Positions 8,597 to 17,165 of a stretch of DNA of 64,000 nucleotides are shown here, piece after piece. Position 1 is the first letter of the stretch. The number at the start of each line of letters is the position of its first letter. The position numbers and the translations under genes were made by a program. Source of the DNA: Geobacter sp. FeAm09 (GTDB taxonomy: Bacteria > Desulfobacterota > Desulfuromonadia > Geobacterales > Pseudopelobacteraceae). The stretch spans positions 3,714,001 through 3,778,000 of the forward strand of contig NZ_CP042466.1 of NCBI RefSeq assembly GCF_008330225.1, written 5' to 3'. Under the pieces are notes generated by a model that saw nothing but the letters and a program-made list of their open reading frames with translations, did no database searches and was not told where the DNA came from.

Positions 8597-11500
8597 ATGG
8601 AACCGGACAAACTATGGCGCGAGCTCGAGGGGTGGGAGAGGAGCATTTTGCTGTATCTCGTCCATGGCATTTCGCCGGTTTCCATCGACATGCTCTGCAT
8701 GCTGTCGGCCCGCTCCCCCGTGGAGATACTCAATGTGATGGACAAGCTGAAAAGGAAAAAGGTGGTCTGCGAGAAAAAGGACCACCCCAGGGGGACCTAT
8801 TTTCTCTGCGAGCGGGCTTCGGGAGAGCTTCTTCGGGGGCATGTCCCCGAAGAGATGATGCGGGAAACCGCCGCCGCCATGATCAAGACCTACCGGCAGT
8901 TTCTCGACGAAGGGGAGGAAAAGAGCCTTATTCTGGCGAAGCTGTATATCGAGAGAGGACTGGACGAGGAGGGGCTGGAGCATGTCAGGAGCGCAGCGGA
9001 CATCATGCTGCGCGCCGACCGGCAGGATGAGGCTTTCGCCTATTATACCCAGGTGATCCGCACCATCGAACGGCAGGGCCTGGGTCCCGGGAACGCGGCC
9101 CACTACCTGGCCGCCTATATGGGGAACATCGAGATAACGGGGCAATGGATACCGGTCGGCGAGATCGTGCCCCAACTGCTCGAGGCCCGCAGGATCGCCC
9201 GCGAGTTCAGGTGCTGGAAACTCCTGGGAAAGGTGCAGTTCGAACTGATCTGGCGCCTGCTGCTCAAGGAGGAGGACAAGGCGGCGGCATACTACATTTC
9301 CGCAAACCGGAAGCTGGCCGAAAAGCTGGCCGACGGGCAGATGCTCCAGATGGCCGGCATGTGGCAGTGCGAGATCTATCGCTGGCGGGGCGAGGTGGCC
9401 GAGGGAAACCGCCGCTATGAGGAGTCCGTGGGCAAGCTGGAGCGGTTCGGCGACGACAAGCCGGCGCTCTGGACCGGCGCGGCGCGGGGACTGAGCTACG
9501 TCATCTCGGGCAGGGCCGCCCAGGGGCTGGGGATGATCGAGGCGGTGCGGCTCAAGACCAACCTGCTCAACATCATGTCCCGGCGCCTGACGGTGTTTGT
9601 GGACCGGATGCTCATCATGTCGCTGCTCGAGATCCGCCGGCTCAACGAGGCCGAGGAGCGCGTAAACAACATGTTCACGCTCCCCGACGAGTTGCTCGGC
9701 CACTACATGCTGCGCGAGCTCTACCTCTTCCGGGCCTACCTGCACAGCACCCGGGGAGAATACCACCAGGCCTTCGACAACCACCGCAAGGCGGCGGGCT
9801 ACGCCCGGTACGGCGGGTATACGCAGCAGAAGTTCCCTTGGAGTTTCGAGTACATGGACGCCCTGGAACAACAGGGGTTCATCCATGAAGAGATGAATTA
9901 CGACGGGGAGGTGGAGCGGGTCCTCAGGGGGCACGACATCTACATGAAGGGGGTCGGGCTGCGCTACCGGGCCCTGCGCAGTCTGGATCGGCACGAGCCG
10001 TGCGAAAAGGTGCTGGCGGACCTGCTCAGGAGCGAAAAACTCCTGGGACAGGCCGGGGCCGAGATCGAACTGGCCCGGACCCGCATCGCCCTGGGGCGCG
10101 CCAGCCTGAAGCGGGACGACCTGAAGAACGCCCAGAGCTACCTGGAAAAGGCGTGGATCGTCTTCTCCAAGATCGACAAGGAACTCTTCCCCCAGGATCT
10201 GCTGGCGCTCCTCCCCCAGGAGCGGCGGAGTGAAATGGTTATCGACCGGATCGTGGCCATCAACGAGTCCCTGGGGGTCATCAGGGAAAAAACGCCGTTC
10301 GTCAATCAGGTGATCAGCGCGGCCCTGGATTTCACCATGGCCACCCGCGGGGCCTTCTTCAGCATGGGACCGGGCCGGGAGCCGCGGGTCGTGGCCAGCA
10401 GGAACATGGACCCGCTGTTCTTCACGACCGAACAGTTCCGCCTCATCAGCGACGTCGTGGCCCGGGCGGACCGGGACATGGCGGAGCGGGTCGCGCCGGG
10501 GCCGGGCGAAGAGGACGCCGTCACAGATGAGGAACTGGCCCGGGGCGGCATCACGTCCCTCATCTGCATGCCGGCGAAACTGTATGGCGCGGTCCAGGGG
10601 TATCTGTACATCGACAACCGCTTCGACGGGAGTTCCTTTACCGGAATCCAGGTGTACTATCTGCGCCTTCTGTGCAGCCAGATGGCGGTGGGGCTGTCCA
10701 ACATCGAGGCCTACGAGGCCATTCGGGAGCTGAAGGACCGCTATCAGGACGAGGCGGTCTTCTACAAGCGGGAGATGGGGATCGACAACCCCATCGAGAC
10801 CATCGTCGGCACCTCCACGGGGATCACCACGGTCAAGGAGGCGATCCGCCAGGTGGCGCCCACGGACAGCTCGGTGCTGGTCATGGGGGAAACCGGCGTG
10901 GGCAAGGAGTTGGTGGCCAAGGCCATCCACAACCTGAGCAACCGCAAGGACGGCCCCTTCATCCCGGTCAACCTGGCGGCCATCCCGTCCGAGCTCTTCG
11001 TCAGCGAACTTTTCGGCCACGAGAAGGGGGCCTTCACCGGGGCCGGGGACCTGTACAAGGGGCGCTTCGAACTGGCCCACGGCGGGACCATCTTCCTGGA
11101 CGAGATCGGCGACCTGCCGCTGCACGTCCAGGTGAGGCTGCTGCGCGTCCTCCAGGAGGGGAGCTTCGAGCGGCTCGGGAGCTCGAAAGCGATCCGTTCC
11201 GACTTCCGGGTGGTGGCGGCCACCAACAAGGACCTGGCGCGGGAAGTGGAAAAGGGGACGTTCCGCCAGGACCTGTACTACCGGCTGAACGTCTTCCCGA
11301 TCCAGGTGCCGCCGCTGCGCGAGAGGCTGGAGGACATCCGCCCCCTGGCCCAGCATTTTCTCGTCCTGTCCAGCCGCAAGATGCGCAAAAAACCGGGGCA
11401 TATCCCCGCCGACGAGCTGCGCAAGCTGATGAATTACACCTGGCCCGGCAACGTGCGGGAGTTGAAGCATTCGGTGGAGCGGGCGGTGATCCTGTGCGCC

Positions 11501-11728
11501 GACGGCAAGATGCGTTTTTCGGGGCTTGAGCAGAACCCGCCCGGGCCGCTGGCGGGGAGGGCTCCCTTTCTGGCGCCGATGGCGGACGCCGAGCGGGAGC
11601 ATATCGAAAACGTCCTGAACGCCACGCGCTGGCGGGTCAAGGGGCCGAAGGGCGCGGCAGTCGTCCTCGGGCTCAAACCGTCCACATTATTCGCCCGCAT
11701 GAAAAAGCTGGGCATCAGCAGGGGGTAG
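8597..11728 (+). CDS. Sigma-54-dependent transcriptional activator with a long helical-repeat N-terminus and GAF domain
   Basis: 1043 residues. The first ~60 residues look like a small helix-turn-helix or adaptor segment. Residues ~90-540 are helical and TPR-like (repeated A/L-rich helix pairs). Residues ~560-720 resemble a GAF sensor domain. The AAA+ domain follows, with Walker A GETGVGKE (near 763) and the sigma-54-contacting GAFTGA motif (near 811), and a Fis-type helix-turn-helix ends the protein. This class remodels sigma-54 RNA polymerase at -24/-12 promoters; such a promoter faces it 184 bp away. There is no receiver domain, so control is likely by ligand or protein binding. A GGAAAGGA site precedes the ATG. 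Confidence 0.9.
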   Translation: MEPDKLWRELEGWERSILLYLVHGISPVSIDMLCMLSARSPVEILNVMDKLKRKKVVCEKKDHPRGTYFLCERASGELLRGHVPEEMMRETAAAMIKTYRQFLDEGEEKSLILAKLYIERGLDEEGLEHVRSAADIMLRADRQDEAFAYYTQVIRTIERQGLGPGNAAHYLAAYMGNIEITGQWIPVGEIVPQLLEARRIAREFRCWKLLGKVQFELIWRLLLKEEDKAAAYYISANRKLAEKLADGQMLQMAGMWQCEIYRWRGEVAEGNRRYEESVGKLERFGDDKPALWTGAARGLSYVISGRAAQGLGMIEAVRLKTNLLNIMSRRLTVFVDRMLIMSLLEIRRLNEAEERVNNMFTLPDELLGHYMLRELYLFRAYLHSTRGEYHQAFDNHRKAAGYARYGGYTQQKFPWSFEYMDALEQQGFIHEEMNYDGEVERVLRGHDIYMKGVGLRYRALRSLDRHEPCEKVLADLLRSEKLLGQAGAEIELARTRIALGRASLKRDDLKNAQSYLEKAWIVFSKIDKELFPQDLLALLPQERRSEMVIDRIVAINESLGVIREKTPFVNQVISAALDFTMATRGAFFSMGPGREPRVVASRNMDPLFFTTEQFRLISDVVARADRDMAERVAPGPGEEDAVTDEELARGGITSLICMPAKLYGAVQGYLYIDNRFDGSSFTGIQVYYLRLLCSQMAVGLSNIEAYEAIRELKDRYQDEAVFYKREMGIDNPIETIVGTSTGITTVKEAIRQVAPTDSSVLVMGETGVGKELVAKAIHNLSNRKDGPFIPVNLAAIPSELFVSELFGHEKGAFTGAGDLYKGRFELAHGGTIFLDEIGDLPLHVQVRLLRVLQEGSFERLGSSKAIRSDFRVVAATNKDLAREVEKGTFRQDLYYRLNVFPIQVPPLRERLEDIRPLAQHFLVLSSRKMRKKPGHIPADELRKLMNYTWPGNVRELKHSVERAVILCADGKMRFSGLEQNPPGPLAGRAPFLAPMADAEREHIENVLNATRWRVKGPKGAAVVLGLKPSTLFARMKKLGISRG

Positions 11729-11744
11729 TAGCCCCACCATCCCA

Positions 11745-12269
11745 TTACAGCCCCCTTGGGGGGCGCGGCGGCGTGAATTCGGCATTTTCCAGGTCCAACA
11801 GGGCGGCCTTGCGTTCCAGGCCGCCGGCATAACCGGTCAGGGAACCGTCCGCGCCCACCACACGATGGCAGGGGATGACGATGCTGATCGGATTATGCCC
11901 CACAGCGCTGCCCACCGCCCGGGCCGAGGTGCCGCTCCCTTCGCGTTTTTCCCCCAGGTGCCGGGCCAGGGCGCCGTACGTGGTGACCGTCCCCGGAGGG
12001 ATGGTGCGCAACAGCGCCCAGACCGCCTTCTGGAATTCGGTGCCCCGGGGAGCCAGGGGCAGATCGAACCGGGTGGGCCGGCCGGCGAAATAGGCCTCCA
12101 GTTGCCCCCGCAGCGCCGCAAAAACCGGGTGGTCCGGGTCCTGCCGCCACTCGCTGAAGAATTCCGGGGCATATTTCTGGCCGACGAACCAGAGCCCGCA
12201 GAGGTGTTCCTGTTCAACCAGCCCGACCATCTCCCCCAAGGGCGTCCGGATCATGCAATACCGTTCCAT
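11745..12269 (-). CDS. ogt: Methylated-DNA--protein-cysteine methyltransferase
   Basis: 174 residues from the ATG at 12269, which has a strong GGGGAGGA ribosome-binding site. The active-site block PCHRVVG is present with the acceptor cysteine, followed by the GYAGGLERKAALLDLE segment typical of Ogt/AGT proteins. It removes O6-alkyl groups from guanine (and O4 from thymine) by a single suicide transfer to the cysteine. The frame extends to 12320, but that part lacks a ribosome-binding site. The gene converges with the sigma-54 activator, whose stop lies 16 bp away. Confidence 0.93.
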   Translation of the reverse strand: MERYCMIRTPLGEMVGLVEQEHLCGLWFVGQKYAPEFFSEWRQDPDHPVFAALRGQLEAYFAGRPTRFDLPLAPRGTEFQKAVWALLRTIPPGTVTTYGALARHLGEKREGSGTSARAVGSAVGHNPISIVIPCHRVVGADGSLTGYAGGLERKAALLDLENAEFTPPRPPRGL

Positions 12270-12469
12270 GGTGTCCTCCCCCGCTTTGGCCCGCGCCCGC
12301 CAGACGGCCCACCGGCCCATCCGGCAGCATGCGGCACCCGCTCATGGAGAAATCATACCATGGTGCGGCATGTCTGTGCTCGTGATTTTTCGGCCACGCC
12401 CCCCCTGTGCACGAGAACCGCGGCGACAGCGCAGGCCGCCCCCTTCACGGGGCTGCCCCGGGCGCCGAT

Positions 12470-13009
12470 TTAGACGCGTGAGCCCATTTCATATGCCTGT
12501 CCCATGGCCTGGGTTTCCGTAATGTCCCCCATGTTCCAGGCGCCGACGCCGTAGATGATGCCTTTTTCCTGAGCGCCGGCAAGGCACGAGGTAAATCCCC
12601 TGAACCCTTCCAGGGTCCTTTCCATTGCCGGTATGCCGGTGTCCGCAGCCGCAACGATGAAGTAGAATTCCTTGTTGCTGATTTCGGTATACCGGGAACA
12701 GGTCCTGTCGATCAGCGCTTTCATTTGTGCGCACATCGTATAGAAGTAGACCGGGGTCGCCATGACGATCACATCGGCGGCAATCATTTTCTCCAGGATT
12801 TCGGCCATGTCGTCTTTCTGGGGGCAACTCTTCCTGCCATTGAGGCAGGTACCGCATCCCGTGCAGTAATTGATTTTTTTATCTTTTATAAAAATTTTTT
12901 CGGCGGGGTGCCCAGCTTCCTGCACTCCCCTGGCGAACTGGTCGCACAAAAGGTCGGAATTTCCGCCCCTCCGTGGACTGGAAGACAGCACGAGAACTCT
13001 TTTATTCAT
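12470..13009 (-). CDS. Iron-sulfur flavoprotein / NADPH-dependent FMN reductase family protein
   Basis: 179 residues. The start LVLSSSPRRGGNSDLL is the FMN phosphate-binding loop of the flavodoxin-like FMN-reductase fold. A compact cysteine cluster C-x2-C-x2-C-x5-C follows (CTGCGTCLNGRKSC), as in iron-sulfur flavoproteins of anaerobes that carry a 4Fe-4S cluster. These proteins shuttle electrons between ferredoxin-type donors and O2, peroxide or unknown acceptors. The start overlaps the stop of the flavodoxin upstream by 4 bases (ATGA), so the two are translationally coupled. Confidence 0.82.
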   Translation of the reverse strand: MNKRVLVLSSSPRRGGNSDLLCDQFARGVQEAGHPAEKIFIKDKKINYCTGCGTCLNGRKSCPQKDDMAEILEKMIAADVIVMATPVYFYTMCAQMKALIDRTCSRYTEISNKEFYFIVAAADTGIPAMERTLEGFRGFTSCLAGAQEKGIIYGVGAWNMGDITETQAMGQAYEMGSRV

Positions 13010-13518
13010 TGCAAGAGGTCACCTTTCCTTAATTTTCCCAACCACGCGGAGACATCGCTGCGCGCGGTTTTCACATCCCCGCCCTTAATGATGGCAACGC
13101 CGTCCAGCACGGTCGATTTCGGACAAAGCTTCGCGATGTCCATAACGCTCCGCCCCAACCCCCTGCCATCGTGCGTGCAAAACGGTGCAATGGCCTTCCC
13201 CGAGAAATCTGATGCCGACAGAAAAATCCTGACCGGAGCGGGAACGGTATTCCACCAGTTGGGGTAGCCTATGAAAACCAGATCATACGGCTCGATGTTC
13301 CCGATTTTTGCCTTCAGTGCCGGTTTATGGCCGGAATCCAGTTCCTGCCGCGCTTGCAGGACAAGCGCCTGGCAATCGTGGGGATACGGCTTTACGACCT
13401 GAATTTCGAAAATATCGCCGCCCATGTTTTTGTGAATGTGATTGGCAATTTCGCGAGTGTTGCCACGGTGAGAAAAATAGGCCACAAGAATCCTGCTGGA
13501 GATACCGCCGTACTGCAT
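13006..13518 (-). CDS. Flavodoxin-like protein
   Basis: 170 residues. ILVAYFSHRGNTREIAN matches the FMN phosphate loop of flavodoxins (S-x-x-G-N-T). IGYPNWWNTVPAPVRIFL and APFCTHDGRGLGRS are the family's flavin-contacting loops. It belongs to the 'flavodoxin_4' type seen in anaerobes rather than the classic FldA. An AGAGGAG site precedes the ATG. It sits 36 bp after larC and overlaps the iron-sulfur flavoprotein gene, so it is probably part of the same transcript. The electron-transfer partner is not evident. Confidence 0.82.
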   Translation of the reverse strand: MQYGGISSRILVAYFSHRGNTREIANHIHKNMGGDIFEIQVVKPYPHDCQALVLQARQELDSGHKPALKAKIGNIEPYDLVFIGYPNWWNTVPAPVRIFLSASDFSGKAIAPFCTHDGRGLGRSVMDIAKLCPKSTVLDGVAIIKGGDVKTARSDVSAWLGKLRKGDLLQ

Positions 13519-13554
13519 GCTGCTCCTCTCTCTGGGAAGCCCGGGTGGCGGGGG

Positions 13555-14385
13555 TCAACCGTCCCCCGGCCCCCAGGCAAAGATCGCCCCATTGGGGGCG
13601 TTGACGAAGACCCGCGAGCCATAGACAAGAGCCTGCCGCTCCACCCGCATGGCTGGCCATGGCCCGAAGGTCGCACCGAGGCTGCGCAGCAGTGCCACTG
13701 CCGTCGGCGTTATGGTTTCACCCTCATCCGGGAAGGGGCGGACCGGGATGCCCTCAAGGAGTTCCAGTACGGCGGGGGCCGGAACCGGGATGATGCCGTG
13801 GGCGCAGGCGACGCCGCCATCCGCCAGCGGCAGCGGGCTGACCACGAAACGTGCAGGGGCAAGCCGGGTGAAGAGTTCGCAGGAGAGACAAATGTCAAGA
13901 ATGCTGTCCAAGGCACCGACTTCGTGGAAATGGACATCTTCAGTTTTTTTCCCGTGCACCGCAGCCTCAGCCGTTGCCAGCAGGGTGAAAGCGGCCGTGG
14001 CGAGGCGCTTCGCCGCGTCGTCCATACCGCTTACGGCAATGAGCGTGGTGATGTCCGCAAGCGTCCGGTGTTCATGCTGATGCGGCAGCGCGACTTCCGC
14101 GTGCCAGCCGCCGATGTGGTTCACCTGCCGTTTGGCCAGGCGCACGGTTCCGGACAGTTCGGGAAGGATGGCGGAGAGCAGCCGGTCCGTTTCCGCCTCT
14201 CCCGTATCCGTCATACGCAGCAGCCCGGCGAGCAAGATGTCCCCGGAGAGGCCCGAATTGGCCCGTATGGTCAGGACCCGGCCATGCCGTTTCCCGCTTT
14301 CGCTCCGGTCATGCCCGTGGTGATGGGTGTGCCCATGGTGATGGCCGTGCCCTTCCGGCGTGTGCCCCTCCCCGGCGGCACTCAT
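13555..14385 (-). CDS. larC: LarC1-type nickel insertion protein for the nickel-pincer cofactor
   Basis: 276 residues from the ATG at 14385, which overlaps the larB stop (ATGA). After a His-rich metal-binding stretch (HGHHHGHTHHHGH), the protein follows the LarC N-terminal domain: SGLSGDILLAGLL, HFHEVGALDSILDI, and the PLPLADGG...HGIIPVPAPAVLELL block. LarC inserts Ni into the pyridinium-bis-thiocarboxylate nucleotide made by LarB and LarE. Full LarC proteins are about 400-420 residues. Here the chain ends at the LarC1 boundary, and only 36 bp remain before the flavodoxin gene, so the C-terminal LarC2 domain is absent from this locus. The open frame reaches 14466, but that part lies inside larB. 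Confidence 0.85.
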   Translation of the reverse strand: MSAAGEGHTPEGHGHHHGHTHHHGHDRSESGKRHGRVLTIRANSGLSGDILLAGLLRMTDTGEAETDRLLSAILPELSGTVRLAKRQVNHIGGWHAEVALPHQHEHRTLADITTLIAVSGMDDAAKRLATAAFTLLATAEAAVHGKKTEDVHFHEVGALDSILDICLSCELFTRLAPARFVVSPLPLADGGVACAHGIIPVPAPAVLELLEGIPVRPFPDEGETITPTAVALLRSLGATFGPWPAMRVERQALVYGSRVFVNAPNGAIFAWGPGDG

Positions 14386-15035
14386 AATCCGTTGACCACC
14401 CTCGCTGCGGCGCAGGCGGCACCGTAGCCATTGTCGATGTTCATGATCGCGACGCCGGGAGCGCAACTGGAGAGCATGCTGGCCAGCGCGGCCTTGCCGC
14501 CCCGGGCCACGCCGTATCCCACGGAGGTCGGCACGCCGTAAATCGGCTTGGGCGTGAGGCCGCCCATCACGCTCGCCAGGGCGGCGTCCAACCCGGCCAC
14601 CACGATTACCGCGTCAAAGGCGTTGATTTCTTCCAGGCGCTCCGCAAGCCGCCATAGTCCGGCCACGCCGCAATCCTCGAAAATCTTATGCTGAATTCCC
14701 AAATAGGTCAAGGTGCGTGCCGCTTCCCACGCCACGAAGCTGTCCGACGTCCCTGCGGAGACCACGGCAACCCTTCCCCTGGCCTTGGGGGAGAGCGTAT
14801 CCCCGAACGCCGTGCGGGATAACGGGTGGTAGTCATAGCCGTTGCGCACCGCTTCGGGGGCTTGGGCGAAAACATCCGGGGCAAGCCGCGTGAACAGGAC
14901 AGGGGCGCCGGCCCCCCTGCCGAAGCGGGAAAGCAGTTCTGCCAACGCCGGAAACGGCTTTCCTTCGCAGAAAACCGTTTCCGGCAGACCGATTCGCGCG
15001 GTGCGGGAATGGTCGAAAAGAATACCGTGGTCCAT
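14382..15035 (-). CDS. larB: LarB, pyridinium-3,5-biscarboxylic acid mononucleotide synthase
   Basis: 217 residues. The conserved PurE-like core is clear: VAVVSAGTSDSFVAWEAARTL, GVAGLWRL, a VVVAGLDAALASVMGGL stretch, and PIYGVPTSVGYG. LarB carboxylates nicotinic acid adenine dinucleotide and releases AMP, the first step in making the nickel-pincer cofactor of LarA-type racemases. The last codons overlap larC by four bases, and the DUF362 gene ends 14 bp upstream, so the three genes form one transcript. The N-terminus (MDHGILFDHSRTARIG) matches the family's usual D-x-x-R-x-x-R-x-G pattern. Confidence 0.92.
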   Translation of the reverse strand: MDHGILFDHSRTARIGLPETVFCEGKPFPALAELLSRFGRGAGAPVLFTRLAPDVFAQAPEAVRNGYDYHPLSRTAFGDTLSPKARGRVAVVSAGTSDSFVAWEAARTLTYLGIQHKIFEDCGVAGLWRLAERLEEINAFDAVIVVAGLDAALASVMGGLTPKPIYGVPTSVGYGVARGGKAALASMLSSCAPGVAIMNIDNGYGAACAAARVVNGL

Positions 15036-15049
15036 ATCGCCTCTTGTCC

Positions 15050-16030
15050 TTAGAGCGTAATCAACGAATACCGGTCATTGCCCATGTTCAGCTCTTTCAT
15101 GTACGACAGCTGGCGCAGCCCCTTCCGGGATTCTATCCGTTCCTTGAGGTCGTGAAGTTCCGCTTCGGGCAGCTTATATACCATGTCGATGGAAGCCTGG
15201 TCTACGGCCAAAAGATCGGTGGAAGCCAGGATGCCCAGATCGCGCGCCTTGACCGGAGCCGCATTGGTGCCGGCGCAGTCGCAGTCCACGGACATATTGC
15301 GCAGCACGTTTATATAGACGATCCGCTTGCCGAAATGATCTATGGTGGCTTTGGCCGACTCCACCATGTTCTCCTGAAACGGTTCACCCTTGAGCCAGCT
15401 CTCGTAATGCTCGTTATCCGGGGCGGCGTGGACCATTTTCTTGCCGATGGGCCCGTCCGCGCAGCCTATGGCGATATTCTTCAGCGAACCTCCGAAGCCG
15501 CCCATGGCGTGCCCTTTGAAATGGGTCAGCACGACCATCGAATCATAATTGAGCATGTGCTTGCCTACGGACATCTCCTTGAAGCGCTTCCCCCCCTTGA
15601 CGGGGATCATCACCGCCCCCTCCTCGTCCATGATGTCCACCGGGCAGAAATCCCAGCCATTGATCCTGATGGTTTCGCGATGGTCCGCCGTCGTGTATCG
15701 CTTGCCCTTGTAGAGGGTGTTGGTTTCCACCAGGTTGCTGTTGGCAATACGCTGCTGCAGGGCCTTCACCATGTCCCGCGGCAGTATGTTGGGGCCGTGC
15801 GGCTCGCCGGTGTGCACCTTGATCCCGACTTTGCCGGTTATGCCCTGGTTGATGTGGGAATAGACCCGCAGCAGTCCGGCGGCGCTGATGTCGTTCGTGA
15901 AGAAGACGCGGGATTTTTCCTGCTGGGCGGCAAAAACATCACTTATGCCGCCAAATCTGCTTACGGCGACGGTTCCCAGTGCAATAGCACCTGTCTGTAG
16001 AAAATTTCGACGTGAAATATCGTTTGCCAT
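15050..16030 (-). CDS. Tat-exported DUF362 protein
   Basis: 326 residues. A twin-arginine signal (SRRNFLQTG, residues 5-13) is followed by a DUF362 domain: VFFTNDISAAGLL, GKVGIKVHTGE, VVLTHFKGHAMGGFGGSLKNIAIG. DUF362 proteins often carry a ferredoxin domain; none is visible here. A strong AAGGAGGTG site precedes the ATG. Its function is not known to me. Because it lies directly upstream of larB-larC on the same strand, it may act in the pathway that uses the nickel cofactor, or be the cofactor-using or delivery protein; LarA itself (DUF2088) looks different. Confidence 0.8.
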   Translation of the reverse strand: MANDISRRNFLQTGAIALGTVAVSRFGGISDVFAAQQEKSRVFFTNDISAAGLLRVYSHINQGITGKVGIKVHTGEPHGPNILPRDMVKALQQRIANSNLVETNTLYKGKRYTTADHRETIRINGWDFCPVDIMDEEGAVMIPVKGGKRFKEMSVGKHMLNYDSMVVLTHFKGHAMGGFGGSLKNIAIGCADGPIGKKMVHAAPDNEHYESWLKGEPFQENMVESAKATIDHFGKRIVYINVLRNMSVDCDCAGTNAAPVKARDLGILASTDLLAVDQASIDMVYKLPEAELHDLKERIESRKGLRQLSYMKELNMGNDRYSLITL

Positions 16031-16290
16031 GTAACACCTCCTTGGAAATTGCGTACATTTTTTTGCGAAAAATGCTGTGATCCAGTCCCGTTACCTGCAA
16101 TGTAGCCGATTTGCAATTTGTGCTGCCCGCATACGCCGGGGCAAGGCCCCGGGCTCTGGGATATTACTATGGTGAGAGCGGAGGCGATAGCCTAAACCGG
16201 TTGATTTCTTGCCCGATTGTCCGGATTCGAAAAAACAGGCGGACATGGCCCCGTCACCGTGCGGACAGGGCGGCGCGGCATGTCTCCACG

Positions 16291-17118
16291 CTATGCAGGT
16301 ACCTCGCCGGGGCTTGCCGCATCCGGGTGCCGGTTCAGGCTGCCCCGGCGATAGCCGGCCAGATCCACGGCCACATGGCGGTATCCCAGGCCTTTCAGCC
16401 TGTCGTCGATGCCGTGCCGCCCGGCGGCGGCAATCAGGGCGGGGATCTCCTCCCCGGGGACTTCGATCCGGGCGATCTCGCCATGGCTCCGAAGCCGAAC
16501 CGCAGGGAATCCGATCCGGGCCAGGAACTCTTCCCCCTCTTCGATGCGGCGCAGTTCCGCCTCTTCCACCCGTGTGCCCACGGGAATCCTCGACAGAAGG
16601 CAGGCCTTGGCCGGTTTGTCCCATACCGAAAGCCCGAGTTCCCTGGACAGCCGGCGGATATCGTCCTTGGCCAGACCGGCCCCCAGGAGCGGACTCTCGA
16701 CCCCCAGTTCCCGGAGCGCCCGGAGACCGGGGCGGAAATCCTGCAGGTCGTCGGCATTGGTCCCCTCCAGGACATGGCCGATCCCCTCTCCGGCCGCCAT
16801 GGCCAGCAAAGCCGAAAAAAGGTGGTGCTTGCACAGGTAGCAGTGATCCGGCGGGTTGTCCCGGATCGCCTCCGGGAACGGTTCGATGACCACCCGGTGG
16901 CGGACGCCGAGGGAGTCCGCCAGGGCCTTGGCCTCTGCAACCTCGCTGCGGGGGATGTACGGAGTCGCCAGGGTCACGGCCACGACATGCGCCCCCAGAG
17001 ACTCGCGGGCGGCATACAGCAGGAAGGTGCTGTCAACACCCCCCGAGAAAGCCACAACGGCCTTTCCCATCTGCCGCAGATCCTGGAGAAGGTTCTGGTA
17101 TTTCTGGTTCTCTGGCAT
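16291..17118 (-). CDS. larE: LarE, ATP-dependent sulfur transferase for the nickel-pincer cofactor
   Basis: 275 residues from the ATG at 17118 (AAGGA 6 bases upstream). The PP-loop SGGVDSTFLLYAA binds ATP. DHCYLCKHHLF, GTNADD, RPGLRALRELGV and KPAKACLLSRIPVGT are conserved LarE blocks. LarE converts the two carboxylates made by LarB into thiocarboxylates. Lactobacillus LarE sacrifices its own cysteine sulfur; here three cysteines (a C-x2-C pair near residues 94-97 and the one in KACLLSR) match the type that binds a 4Fe-4S cluster and can turn over. It is 260 bp from the DUF362 gene, on the same strand. The longer frame to 17757 lies in another gene. Confidence 0.9.
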   Translation of the reverse strand: MPENQKYQNLLQDLRQMGKAVVAFSGGVDSTFLLYAARESLGAHVVAVTLATPYIPRSEVAEAKALADSLGVRHRVVIEPFPEAIRDNPPDHCYLCKHHLFSALLAMAAGEGIGHVLEGTNADDLQDFRPGLRALRELGVESPLLGAGLAKDDIRRLSRELGLSVWDKPAKACLLSRIPVGTRVEEAELRRIEEGEEFLARIGFPAVRLRSHGEIARIEVPGEEIPALIAAAGRHGIDDRLKGLGYRHVAVDLAGYRRGSLNRHPDAASPGEVPA

Positions 17119-17165
17119 GCGCAATCCTTGTTGAGGTGTATTTATATCCGGGCTCGCCGGAGCGA

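Noticed and set aside
8612-11602. 996-residue minus-strand frame opposite the sigma-54 activator
   Set aside because: Composition (Gln/His/Pro-rich) is that of an antisense shadow; the activator has every expected motif.
15050-16030. Could the DUF362 gene be LarA?
   Set aside because: LarA belongs to DUF2088 with nickel-binding His and Lys residues not seen here; this protein has a Tat signal and DUF362 blocks.
16135-16154. GC-rich palindrome 137 bp past the larE stop
   Set aside because: Short GC-only stem without a T run; too weak to call a terminator.
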